NCBI GenBank assembly: GCA_964621605.1
Contig: CAZUMJ010000010.1
Coordinates: 11,619 to 75,618 of the forward strand
Direction: 5' to 3'
Length of the DNA stretch: 64,000 bases
From: CAZUMJ01 sp964621605
GTDB lineage: Bacteria > Actinomycetota > Acidimicrobiia > Acidimicrobiales > Iamiaceae
Shown: positions 17,441-24,746 of the stretch, piece by piece
Layout of the letters: every line of letters begins with the position of its first letter
How positions within the stretch are numbered: position 1 is the first letter of the stretch
The notes under the pieces: generated by a model
What the model was told of the DNA's origin: nothing
The model's database searches: none
What the model saw: the letters and a program-made list of their open reading frames with translations, nothing else
Translations under genes and position numbers: made by a program

Positions 17441-18069
17441 GCATCGAGGAAGGTCCCCTCGCCTCGGATCCGGTCGTATTGACGTCCGCAGAGCTGTTGT
17501 TCCTCGGCAGCATCGTGGACCCCGACCGAGTCGATGCGTTGGGCGACCTCCTCGGGCAGCCGTCCGATGCGCGAAGACCTGAAGTGATGGCCGCATCGGC
17601 ACCCGACTCGCTTGTGGCCCGCGGGCTACTCAGTCGCGAGGATGGTGCTGAGCCCCAGCTCGACCCGCGTTGTTCCCATCTTGCGGCGCTGCTTGGCGAC
17701 CGCCTCGACTGCATCAGGGTCACGATCCGCTACGGCGAATCACTAGAGGTGGCGCGCTACCTCCAGGATGGGCGTCGCCGGGTGGTGGTCCGGCTCCGTG
17801 GTGACGGTCTATTGGAAGCGCACGTGCTCGCGCCGGACGTGCCACTCGGGAAGCTCATCGCTGACGGACTCGCGACTCTTGGCCCGACGGTGGGGCCTTG
17901 GGTGGCCAAACTCGACCACGAGTTGACGGCTGGAGAGCGCGCAGCGGGGTGGATTCAAGTTGCCTCCGACGAGCGGCGTGAGGTGACACTGCACCGTGAT
18001 GAGAGCTCGGACGGTGATGACCTGCTCAACGGACTAATTAGCGCACTGAAAGATCGCCTCGTAGCGTAG
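17437..18069 (+). CDS. Small partner protein coupled to the WXG100 fusion (possibly EspG-like)
   Basis: The protein has 210 residues. The ATG at 17437 overlaps the previous stop by four bases. It has no signal peptide, membrane helix or catalytic motif. An early pattern (LTSAELLFLGSIV, then DSLVARGLL and a following LDPRCSHLAALLGD) is reminiscent of EspG-type T7SS chaperones, but the protein is shorter than usual for them and I am not certain. The alternative is an immunity protein for the fusion encoded just before it. The tight coupling supports a binding-partner role in either case. The gene is real: it has good actinobacterial codon use and conserved spacing in the run. Confidence 0.7.
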   Translation: MSIEEGPLASDPVVLTSAELLFLGSIVDPDRVDALGDLLGQPSDARRPEVMAASAPDSLVARGLLSREDGAEPQLDPRCSHLAALLGDRLDCIRVTIRYGESLEVARYLQDGRRRVVVRLRGDGLLEAHVLAPDVPLGKLIADGLATLGPTVGPWVAKLDHELTAGERAAGWIQVASDERREVTLHRDESSDGDDLLNGLISALKDRLVA

Positions 18070-18108
18070 GCATGGGCTGCCAAGATGTAAGAGGGGGAGC
18101 GCGCCATT

Positions 18109-19305
18109 ATGTCTGACATAGTTGGCATGGACATCGAGCAGGTCCGCGAGATGGGTCGGCGGATGCAGGCCGAGGCGGACCGGCTCCGGAGTCAGGTTGT
18201 GGCTCCGCTTGACAACCTGATGGGCCATATCCCGGCGGTTTGGACCGGTCCCGATGCGGTTCGCTTCCGAGACGCATGGGTTGGTCGTGAGCGGTCGCTC
18301 GTGGGCGAGGCCGCTGAGCGCCTATATGGGTTGGGCCAAGCAGCCCTCGCGAATGCCGCGGACCAAGAACGCACCAGTGCTGGTACGGGCCAGTCGGCAG
18401 GAGGTGTCGTACGGGTGTCTGGCTTCGTTGCCGTCGGGAATCCACGGGCCGATGGGCGAGATGTCCTCGTCAGCGCACTGGTGGCAACCGATACGCAAGA
18501 GCAAATTGGAAGGGATGAGATCGAGGTCCGCGCCCTGCCGAACGGGCGCTTCGTCGTGGTGCTCCCGGGCGTGACCGACCTGTCGGATGGGCTGCACGCC
18601 GGGGCGGTCGTCGCCGGAGCCGCGCTGCCAGTGGCGGGCGCCGCAGGTGCACTTGTCGCAGGAGGCGGGGCGACGTTGTCGGAGTGGCTCGGGGACAGCC
18701 ATTACGCCTCCGTTCGCGACATGCAGGGCGCCATTCATACCGCGCTTGATCCCGGGGGCAAGGACGCGTACGCGGAGCAGGTGAAACAGGCCCTGCGGAA
18801 TGCCGGTGTGCCTGCAGCTTCGGAGGTGATGCTCGTGGGGCACAGCTACGGGGGCTACGCGGCGATGCACCTTGCGGCTGACCCTTCCTTCAACCAGCAG
18901 GTGCCGGGCGATGACTACAGCGTGAATGTCACCGACGTGGTCTCGTTCGGTGCCGGGACCGCGCATGAGCTCGCCGATATTCCGGCATCGACGAACGCAC
19001 TGGTAGTGGGGCATCGAGCTGATCTCGCCTACCTCGCTGAGCGCAATCTCGATGCAGTGCAGACACTGGCAAATGGGGGCGTGGGAGCAGGCAACCACCA
19101 CGTGGTCGAGTTCGGAGGGAATCCTGAAGCGGCACTCATCGGCGGCGGGCATGACCCGATCCACTACGAGGGCTTCCTATACGACGGCGAGTTCGACCGC
19201 GGTACGGGCACCTTTCTCGATGGGGTTGGCTCAAGGTATGGGGGTACGGGCGAATCCATCATCATGACCGTTCCGGCGAACGGCGACCCCGGCGTGCGTC
19301 CGTGA
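18109..19305 (+). CDS. WXG100-header protein with alpha/beta-hydrolase (lipase-like) domain
   Basis: The protein has 398 residues. The header (1-95) keeps the first helix of its paralogues (GMDIEQVREMGRRMQAEAD), but its second helix has diverged and the turn is WTG. After a linker comes an alpha/beta-hydrolase fold. The nucleophile elbow is GHSYGG, with Ser246, in the context of a class-3-lipase/PE-PPE-like esterase: an oxyanion strand before it (EVMLVGHSYGGYAAMHLA) and late His candidates around GGNHHVVEF and GGGHDPIHYEG. A hydrophobic Gly/Ala stretch lies at ~165-190. A secreted lipase or esterase exported by the T7SS is inferred. The gene starts 39 bases after the coupled small protein, with a GAGGGGGAG ribosome site. 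Confidence 0.85.
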   Translation: MSDIVGMDIEQVREMGRRMQAEADRLRSQVVAPLDNLMGHIPAVWTGPDAVRFRDAWVGRERSLVGEAAERLYGLGQAALANAADQERTSAGTGQSAGGVVRVSGFVAVGNPRADGRDVLVSALVATDTQEQIGRDEIEVRALPNGRFVVVLPGVTDLSDGLHAGAVVAGAALPVAGAAGALVAGGGATLSEWLGDSHYASVRDMQGAIHTALDPGGKDAYAEQVKQALRNAGVPAASEVMLVGHSYGGYAAMHLAADPSFNQQVPGDDYSVNVTDVVSFGAGTAHELADIPASTNALVVGHRADLAYLAERNLDAVQTLANGGVGAGNHHVVEFGGNPEAALIGGGHDPIHYEGFLYDGEFDRGTGTFLDGVGSRYGGTGESIIMTVPANGDPGVRP

Positions 19306-19471
19306 AGCCCGCGGAGTGTCTTCAGCGCCGACGTTCGTGCGGCTTGGTCGACTCAATGTGGCAGGGGCGCGCGGTGAGCAGGAGCGAGTCGCCTCGAGTC
19401 CATCAAGGAGAGTTCGCTCGCTCGTGGCGACAACCGAAGACTCTGTTTCTTGAACCGAACTGGAGGGCAGC

Positions 19472-20278
19472 ATGACTGAGCACCAGCACTCAGCGCCTCG
19501 ACCGCCGGGTTGGTACCCGGACGATCGGGCGGGAGGGGAGTGGCGATGGTGGGACGGCAGCGCGTTCACCGACGCAGCGGGCCCGGATGAGGAGAATGAG
19601 GCCACCATCTCGGTAGCGGAACTGCGCCGGAAACGACTGGAGGATGCTGCTGTCCCCGGGCCCGTGCCGGTCCCTGGGGTGACGTGCCCAGGGTGCGGAG
19701 CGACTGACCGTGCCGGAAAGTGGTGCGAGAAGTGTGGAACGCCCCTGGCGGGTCAGACCCAGATACCTGTGTCAGCGCCAACGCCGTCTTTGCCTGCTCC
19801 GCTCTCGCCGCCAACACTGCCAGGACCGCCGGCGCCACTGTTGCCATCGTTGGCGGTGGTGTCATCTGCGGTTTTGGCACCGCCACCTGCTCCGCCTGTC
19901 TCGGCAACTCTGCCAGTGTCCGCACTAGCGGCTGGCCAAATTCTTGTCGAGCTCGGTGACGTCGCCGTCACACAGGCCAGCATCATTACCCCGAATGGCG
20001 CATATCCGCTTGCCGGGTCAATCTGGATCGTAACGGACAATACCGTAGAAACTGAGTCGGTCTCTACAGTCGGCATAATCTTGGCGATTGTGTTCTTTCT
20101 TGCTTGTCTACTCGGGCTTCTCTTTCTGCTCATGAAGCATAAGAAGCTGACCGGGAGCGTGCAGGTAATGGTGCAAGGCCATGGTTACTACCACGCAACG
20201 CAGCTGCCGCCGGGATCAGGACCAGTGGTGCAGCAGAAGGTTGCCTACATCCGAAATCTTGTAGCCGCTATTGGTTAA
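19472..20278 (+). CDS. PGWYPD-motif (DUF2510) membrane protein with zinc ribbon
   Basis: The protein has 268 residues, and its ATG follows ACTGGAGGGCAGC. The N-terminus carries the DUF2510 signature RPPGWYPDD with WRWWDG (~10-28). A zinc ribbon of the CPGC...CEKC type lies at ~70-90. A long Pro-rich linker (~95-160) leads to a short beta region and one strong membrane helix (VGIILAIVFFLACLLGLLFLL, ~200-221). The C-terminal ~45 residues are soluble. DUF2510 proteins are small actinobacterial membrane proteins of unknown function. From ~19930 onward the DNA is more AT-rich than the translocase genes. It lies 166 bases after the lipase-like fusion; I see no gene in that gap. A T7SS accessory role is inferred only from position. 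Confidence 0.75.
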   Translation: MTEHQHSAPRPPGWYPDDRAGGEWRWWDGSAFTDAAGPDEENEATISVAELRRKRLEDAAVPGPVPVPGVTCPGCGATDRAGKWCEKCGTPLAGQTQIPVSAPTPSLPAPLSPPTLPGPPAPLLPSLAVVSSAVLAPPPAPPVSATLPVSALAAGQILVELGDVAVTQASIITPNGAYPLAGSIWIVTDNTVETESVSTVGIILAIVFFLACLLGLLFLLMKHKKLTGSVQVMVQGHGYYHATQLPPGSGPVVQQKVAYIRNLVAAIG

Positions 20279-20323
20279 CGCGCTTGGCCTCGGCGGAATG
20301 GGACCGTGTAGTTCACGACCAAC

Positions 20324-20902
20324 ATGTTAGATCGGAGCGAATTGAACGACATGACAGGGTATGCGGGTGTGCTGTTGCCTATCATCGCAGTAATGATCCT
20401 CGCCTTTGGACTTCTAGTGGCGATTGATTCCAGGAGAAGCGCGAGAGCGAATCACGTTCTACTTGGATCGCATGTTGCTGGTTGCACGCCCGAAGTAGTG
20501 TTGCAACAAGTAATCCTTGAGGTTGCCTCGATCAACAAGCGATCGGCAACTAATGTGGCACCCGGGACGGTTGTGGTGGAGACGCGCTTTATCCCTGGGT
20601 GGACTCTGTTTCCTATCGTGCTGCTGTTTCCTCTGGGTTTACTCTTTCTGGCTGTAAAGGATGTACACAATACGACCGTTGTCGCTACGCCCTTTCCGGG
20701 CGGATCGGTGATCCAGGTGAATGGTTGGCTGGACGATAAGCTTCGCAGTCACCTTCTCGGCCTATTTGATCGACTTGGAGCGACCCCATCGGAGGCCTCA
20801 TCCACCCCGCCCCACTCTCTCGGCGCATCGCTGGTTCTTCCACCTCCACCTGTCTCACCGCCGCTTCCATTGCCGTCCGATCGCGAGGCGGGGGCGAGCT
20901 GA
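20324..20902 (+). CDS. Small two-helix membrane protein, unknown function
   Basis: The protein has 192 residues from the ATG at 20324; an internal ATG at 20351 is an equally good start. Helix 1 (YAGVLLPIIAVMILAFGLLVAI) and helix 2 (TLFPIVLLFPLGLLFLAVKD, ~94-113) flank a small alpha/beta region. The tail is Pro/Ser-rich. The pattern 'membrane helix, short basic turn, beta strand, GxxIQVNGWL' resembles the C-terminal part of the preceding DUF2510 protein, so the two may be related or partner proteins. The DNA is clearly less GC-rich than its surroundings. It is the last gene before the IS21 element. Confidence 0.65.
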   Translation: MLDRSELNDMTGYAGVLLPIIAVMILAFGLLVAIDSRRSARANHVLLGSHVAGCTPEVVLQQVILEVASINKRSATNVAPGTVVVETRFIPGWTLFPIVLLFPLGLLFLAVKDVHNTTVVATPFPGGSVIQVNGWLDDKLRSHLLGLFDRLGATPSEASSTPPHSLGASLVLPPPPVSPPLPLPSDREAGAS

Positions 20903-20985
20903 GTTTCTGGTCTGCGGCATGAGGGCTGCTGGTCGGGAGACCAAGAAGCCGTGCCCGGGCTGCCTTTGGGCGGACGGTGCCCCGC

Positions 20986-21003
20986 TGTCGCCCGCCAGCT
21001 GCA
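20986..21003 (+). repeat. IS21 left terminal inverted repeat
   Basis: TGTCGCCCGCCAGCTGCA is the exact reverse complement of 23560-23577. It is bounded on the outside by the CCCCGC target duplication at 20980-20985. Confidence 0.9.
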
Positions 21004-21091
21004 ACGGACCGGGGTTCCGTCAGGTGCATGGGACCACCCGCGGGGGTGTTGACGTCGGCGGTGTGATGCTCGCCGCCGGTGGCGGGGTGGG

Positions 21092-21850
21092 TCAAGTGGT
21101 GAGGGTGGGCTTTTGTCGGTTGCGGTAGCTGTCGCCGTCGACGACGAGCTCGTAGCCAGCGGACTTGAGCCGGTCAACCGCGGACTGGGCGAGGAGGGGG
21201 TCGGCCATGAGGGCGAGCCACTCGACGGGTTCTCGGTTGGAGGTCACGATCGTGGATGCGGTGCGGTGGCGTTCGACGACGATCTCGTAGAGGTCGTCGG
21301 TGTCGGCTTGGTTGAGCCCGCCGAGCGCGAGGTCGTCGAGGATCAACAGGTCGACGCGCAAGAGCTTGCGGAGTTCGGCGTCGTGGCTGTTGTCGAGCCG
21401 GGCGGCGCGGAGTCGCTTGTGGAGCCGATCCGCGCGTTCGAAGTGGACGCTGTGGCGGCGGCGCACGGCAATGTGTCCGAGCGCGGTCGCGAGGAACGTC
21501 TTGCCGACACCGACGGGCCCCATGATGATCACGTTGTTGGCGTTCTCGACGAAGCGCAGCGAGCACAGCTCGTCCCAGAGCTTGTGGTCGAAGGCGGCGT
21601 CGGTGGTGGCGTCCCAACCCTCGAGTCTCATGGTCGGGTCCAGCCCGGCGACACGTCCCCGCCGGTCTGCTGAGGCGGCGTCGCGTCGGGTGACCTCGTC
21701 GGAGAGCAGGACCTGGAGGAACTCGGCGTGGGACAACTTGTTGGTCTTCGCGAGCGCGAGCCGTTCGGGGAGGGTGTCGGCGAGGCGGCCCAACTTGAGC
21801 ATGCGCAGCGTGGCAACCAGGTCGGCATCGATGATCGGGGTGGGGTTCAT
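21092..21850 (-). CDS. istB: IS21-family helper ATPase IstB
   Basis: The protein has 252 residues. The chosen start is the ATG at 21850, whose ATGA overlaps the istA stop; a longer frame upstream only runs through istA. IstB is the AAA+ target-selection ATPase of IS21 transposition. Walker A is MGPVGVGKTFLATAL (~93-107), Walker B is LLILDDLAL (~155-163), and the sensor region is STIVTSNREP (~186-195). The length is normal for the family and no frameshift is seen. Confidence 0.95.
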   Translation of the reverse strand: MNPTPIIDADLVATLRMLKLGRLADTLPERLALAKTNKLSHAEFLQVLLSDEVTRRDAASADRRGRVAGLDPTMRLEGWDATTDAAFDHKLWDELCSLRFVENANNVIIMGPVGVGKTFLATALGHIAVRRRHSVHFERADRLHKRLRAARLDNSHDAELRKLLRVDLLILDDLALGGLNQADTDDLYEIVVERHRTASTIVTSNREPVEWLALMADPLLAQSAVDRLKSAGYELVVDGDSYRNRQKPTLTT

Positions 21851-23394
21851 CGGGTCACCCCCGAGGGCGTGACGGCGAAGTGGTCGTCTCCGCGGGCGAA
21901 CCGCCCCCGGATCACGTTGTCCGGCACCGGGTTGTCTTCGGTGGTCTCGGCTTCGAGGGCCCGCTCCAGCATGCGGCCGATCACGGTGACGCTGTCGGTC
22001 TCGGCATCGAGCGCCCGGGCACACGCGGTGTCGGTTCGGTCGTCACCGTAGCGGCGGCACAGCCCCAACAGCTTGTAGACCTGGCGCATCTTCGTCCACG
22101 GCAACGGGTGATCGAGGACCACCTTCGCGAACTCGCCGACGGCCGCCCCGTGGGCCGACGCGTCGGCGACGAGCCGGTCGATGTCACGCAACGCGTACGC
22201 GGTCCGCTCCGCCGGCAGGTCCTCGACGTCGGTCGAGCGGTGCCCGGCCGGGACCCGAGCATGGGTCTTGACCAGCACACCGCGGGCGTAGACCTTCACC
22301 AGCTTCGAGTCCGCGCGCACCGCGACGGCCTGCCCGATGAGCCCGCCCGGGACCGAGTAGAGCGCCTTCGCGATCTGGACGTGGTGGTCCCGGGCGACCT
22401 TGGCGTCGCGGTAGATCGGCAGGTCGTAGCGGCCCGACGGCGCCGGGTCGAGCACCGGCGCCTCATGCTCGACGAACACCTCGATCGGCCGCAGCCCGGT
22501 TGTGCCATGAGTGCGCATCCCAGCCCGCACCCGGCACCAGTCCTCGACAGCGGCCTGTGCCTCGCCCAGATCGACGAAGGTCTCACCGGCCCAGAACGAG
22601 TCCTTCAAGAACCGGACATTGCGCTCAACCCTCGCCTTGTCCTGCGGGGCGCGCACCCGGGCCGGATCGACGAAGAACCCCGCCCACTGCGCGTACTCGA
22701 CGAACGCCTGGTTCAACCGCGGATCGGTCGCGTCGGCGTCGACCACGACGGTCTTCATGTTGGCGGGGATCACCACGGCGAACACGCCACCGAAGAACTC
22801 CCACGCCGCGTCGAACCCCGAAATCACCGCGTCGAGTGCCTGGGAGTGCGACAACCACACGAAGCAGTGCCGGGAGAACACAGACGTGAACAACAACGCC
22901 CACACACTGCGCCGCCGACCCGTGTCCGACTCGACGATGAACCCGAGCTTGGCCCAGTCGACCTGGAGCTCGGCGCCGGGCTCGCAGTCGGCCAACGGCA
23001 CCGTCGACTCCGCCGGCGTGCCCCCGAAGTGCTCAGCGACGTAGCGGTGCAGCGTGCGCTCGGGCACGACTACTCCCCGGCGGGCCAGCAACTCGCACAT
23101 CTTCACCACCGGCACCTTCGTGCCCACCCACCCAGCGATCCGGTCATGCTCACCGGCGATCACCGCCCACGACTCGCCATGACGATCCGGCCGGGCGATC
23201 GCGAGCTGCGCCATCACCGACGACACGAACACGTCGTCGAGCTGACCGACGCCGCCGCCGCGGTCCAGGCCCAACCCGACCGCCACCTCCACCACCCGGC
23301 GGATCGTCTTGCGGTCCAGCGGTGTCACCGCCGCGATCGACCGCAACCCCCGACCGTCCAACCACAACCTCAGAACCTCTCGAACTTCGAACAC
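21847..23394 (-). CDS. istA: IS21-family transposase IstA, possible catalytic substitution
   Basis: The protein has 515 residues. An N-terminal helix-turn-helix (REVLRLWLDGRGLRSIAAVT) precedes the rve/DDE integrase core. The first acidic residue is in LQVDWAKLGF and the last Glu in QDKARVERNV. The middle position, usually the Asp of a PDN(L/M)K motif, reads IPANMKTVV (codon GCC at about 22755-22765 instead of GAC). If the alignment is right, the catalytic Asp is lost although the gene is otherwise full length. The Mu-B-like partner IstB is coupled downstream by ATGA. The antisense 524-residue frame over this gene is a high-GC shadow. Confidence 0.93.
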   Translation of the reverse strand: MFEVREVLRLWLDGRGLRSIAAVTPLDRKTIRRVVEVAVGLGLDRGGGVGQLDDVFVSSVMAQLAIARPDRHGESWAVIAGEHDRIAGWVGTKVPVVKMCELLARRGVVVPERTLHRYVAEHFGGTPAESTVPLADCEPGAELQVDWAKLGFIVESDTGRRRSVWALLFTSVFSRHCFVWLSHSQALDAVISGFDAAWEFFGGVFAVVIPANMKTVVVDADATDPRLNQAFVEYAQWAGFFVDPARVRAPQDKARVERNVRFLKDSFWAGETFVDLGEAQAAVEDWCRVRAGMRTHGTTGLRPIEVFVEHEAPVLDPAPSGRYDLPIYRDAKVARDHHVQIAKALYSVPGGLIGQAVAVRADSKLVKVYARGVLVKTHARVPAGHRSTDVEDLPAERTAYALRDIDRLVADASAHGAAVGEFAKVVLDHPLPWTKMRQVYKLLGLCRRYGDDRTDTACARALDAETDSVTVIGRMLERALEAETTEDNPVPDNVIRGRFARGDDHFAVTPSGVTR

Positions 23395-23559
23395 AGGGAC
23401 CTACCTGAACGCCATCGCACACCGCCTTCCGGATCGAGACACGAACGGCGGTGAGTTGATCGGTCCCGACACCGACGACGGTGGACCCCACGGGCGGTCC
23501 CATGCAGCTGACGACAGGTGGTCCTATCTACCTGGCGAAAACCCGCTCAAGTGGTCCCA

Positions 23560-23577
23560 TGCAGCTGGCGGGCGACA
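23560..23577 (-). repeat. IS21 right terminal inverted repeat
   Basis: TGCAGCTGGCGGGCGACA is the exact reverse complement of 20986-21003. The CCCCGC target duplication at 23578-23583 follows. This end lies upstream of istA and overlaps one copy of the subterminal motif. Confidence 0.9.
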
Positions 23578-23610
23578 CCCCGCCACCAGCTTCACTCGAA
23601 CCTGCCCTGC

Positions 23611-23832
23611 GGCGTGCTCGCGCCGGGGAAGGTGGCGGACGTGAACGTGATCGACTTCGATCGGCTCGGGCTGTCGCGCCCGCGGAAGGTCTGCGACCTA
23701 CCCGGAGGTGCGTCGCGGCTCACGCAGGACGCGCACGGGTACCTGCACACCCTCAAGGCGGGCGTCGTCACCTTCAGCGACGGGGAGCACACCGGTGCGT
23801 TGCCGGGCGTGCTCCTGCGCGGGGCTCGCTGA
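23611..23832 (+). pseudogene. 3' remnant of an amidohydrolase (N-acyl-D-amino-acid deacylase type)
   Basis: About 73 residues, GVLAPGKVADVNVIDFDRLG to VLLRGAR, read like the extreme C-terminus of D-aminoacylase/amidohydrolase-3 proteins (APGKVADVNVID, DLPGGASRL, GVVTFSDGEHTGALPG). The catalytic barrel is missing. Upstream of residue 1 the frame has no homologous character, even when the IS21 element and one target copy are removed in thought. The gene was therefore truncated before the IS arrived. It marks the old chromosomal edge of the T7SS locus. Confidence 0.75.
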
Positions 23833-23941
23833 ACCGTCTGCGGGCCGGACGCGACGTGGGGACGGAGCCGAAGCCCCGCCCCCACGTGTGCACGTACGTT
23901 GCGAGCCCCCTCGACGAGGGCCCGGCGACTACCAGTCGGAA

Positions 23942-24514
23942 CTACAGCGCGCCGTCCTCCTTCAGGGCCAGAACCGCACCGACGATCGTGCCGATGGAGG
24001 CCAACAGGATGAGGATGCCGCCCCAGCCGACGCTGGCGCCGCTCTCGGTGCTGATCAGGGCGGCGAGCGAGATGAGCGTGCCGTAGACGCCGACGAAGAA
24101 CGCCAGCTGGTTCATGGTGAAGCCGAGGAGCTTCTTCGGCAGTTGCAGCACCCCGAAGGTCTCGAGCGCGGTCACCGCGCTTGTCGCGATTGCGAGCAGC
24201 ACGAGGAAGGTGAACGAACGGAAGAGCGAATCCCAACTGCTCCAGCTCGTGCTGAACGCCCCGGAGCCGGCCGTCCAGACCGGACCGAACGAAGCGATGA
24301 GCGTCACCACGCCGGTCGCCATGAGGATGATCTGCTGCGGCTTGAGCGCCACCGCGGGCTTCGCGGTCGCGGGAGGGCCGAGCGGCTGGAACGGCTGCTG
24401 TGGCGCCTGTGGTGCCTGGGGCGCGGTGGGCTGTGCGCCCGGTGCGGCCTCCGGCGGGTACCACTTCATGTCAGAGGCCTGCCACCAGCCCGGGCCTTGG
24501 GGTGCGTCGCTCAT
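23942..24514 (-). CDS. GWWQASD-motif membrane protein
   Basis: The protein has 190 residues. The ATG at 24514 has a GGAG ribosome site; an upstream frame to 24664 has no coding character. The N-terminus has GPGWWQASDMKWYPPEA, a DUF2510-like signature common in Acidimicrobiia. A Pro/Gln-rich linker follows, then four hydrophobic helices from ~65 to 185: IILMATGVVTLIASFGPVW, LFRSFTFLVLLAIATSAV, LAFFVGVYGTLISLAALI and ILILLASIGTIVGAVLAL. Function is unknown; it is probably a small integral membrane protein. It lies downstream of the acyl-CoA synthetase with 232 bases between, in which I see no gene. Confidence 0.8.
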   Translation of the reverse strand: MSDAPQGPGWWQASDMKWYPPEAAPGAQPTAPQAPQAPQQPFQPLGPPATAKPAVALKPQQIILMATGVVTLIASFGPVWTAGSGAFSTSWSSWDSLFRSFTFLVLLAIATSAVTALETFGVLQLPKKLLGFTMNQLAFFVGVYGTLISLAALISTESGASVGWGGILILLASIGTIVGAVLALKEDGAL

Positions 24515-24746
24515 GTCAGCTCCATGGGGTCGTGGCGGAAAGGTGGCGGGTTGCTCGCCACCGACAGACACCGCCGATGAACACGTGTGTGACCTTGCGT
24601 GCAGCCACGCGCCCAGTCTGCCCCACCTGCACGAAGCGGTGGTGCACCGTGCAACCGATGTCACGGGTGTGGCGCGAGCAGCGACGCCGCCCTCTACCCT
24701 GCGGGCAGACGGGGCAGCTAGCCGCCCACGGTGGACGAGTCGCCGG

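Larger units (their letters stand above)
20986..23577 (-). mobile_element. IS21-family insertion sequence, complete with ends and target duplication
   Basis: The 2592-bp element encodes istA and istB on the minus strand. Its ends are perfect 18-bp inverted repeats: TGTCGCCCGCCAGCTGCA at 20986-21003 and its complement at 23560-23577. They carry the TGT...ACA termini usual in this family. CCCCGC directly outside both ends (20980-20985 and 23578-23583) is a 6-bp target duplication. Additional copies of a subterminal motif GGTCCCATGCAGCTG occur at 23496-23510 and 23553-23567, with an inverted, one-base-different copy at 21021-21035. These are the expected multiple transposase-binding repeats. Confidence 0.93.

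Noticed and set aside
21880..23454. A 524-residue plus-strand frame opposite istA
   Set aside because: It is exactly antisense to a well-supported transposase gene, is rich in Arg/His/Asp/Pro and has no domain; high-GC genes routinely create such shadows.
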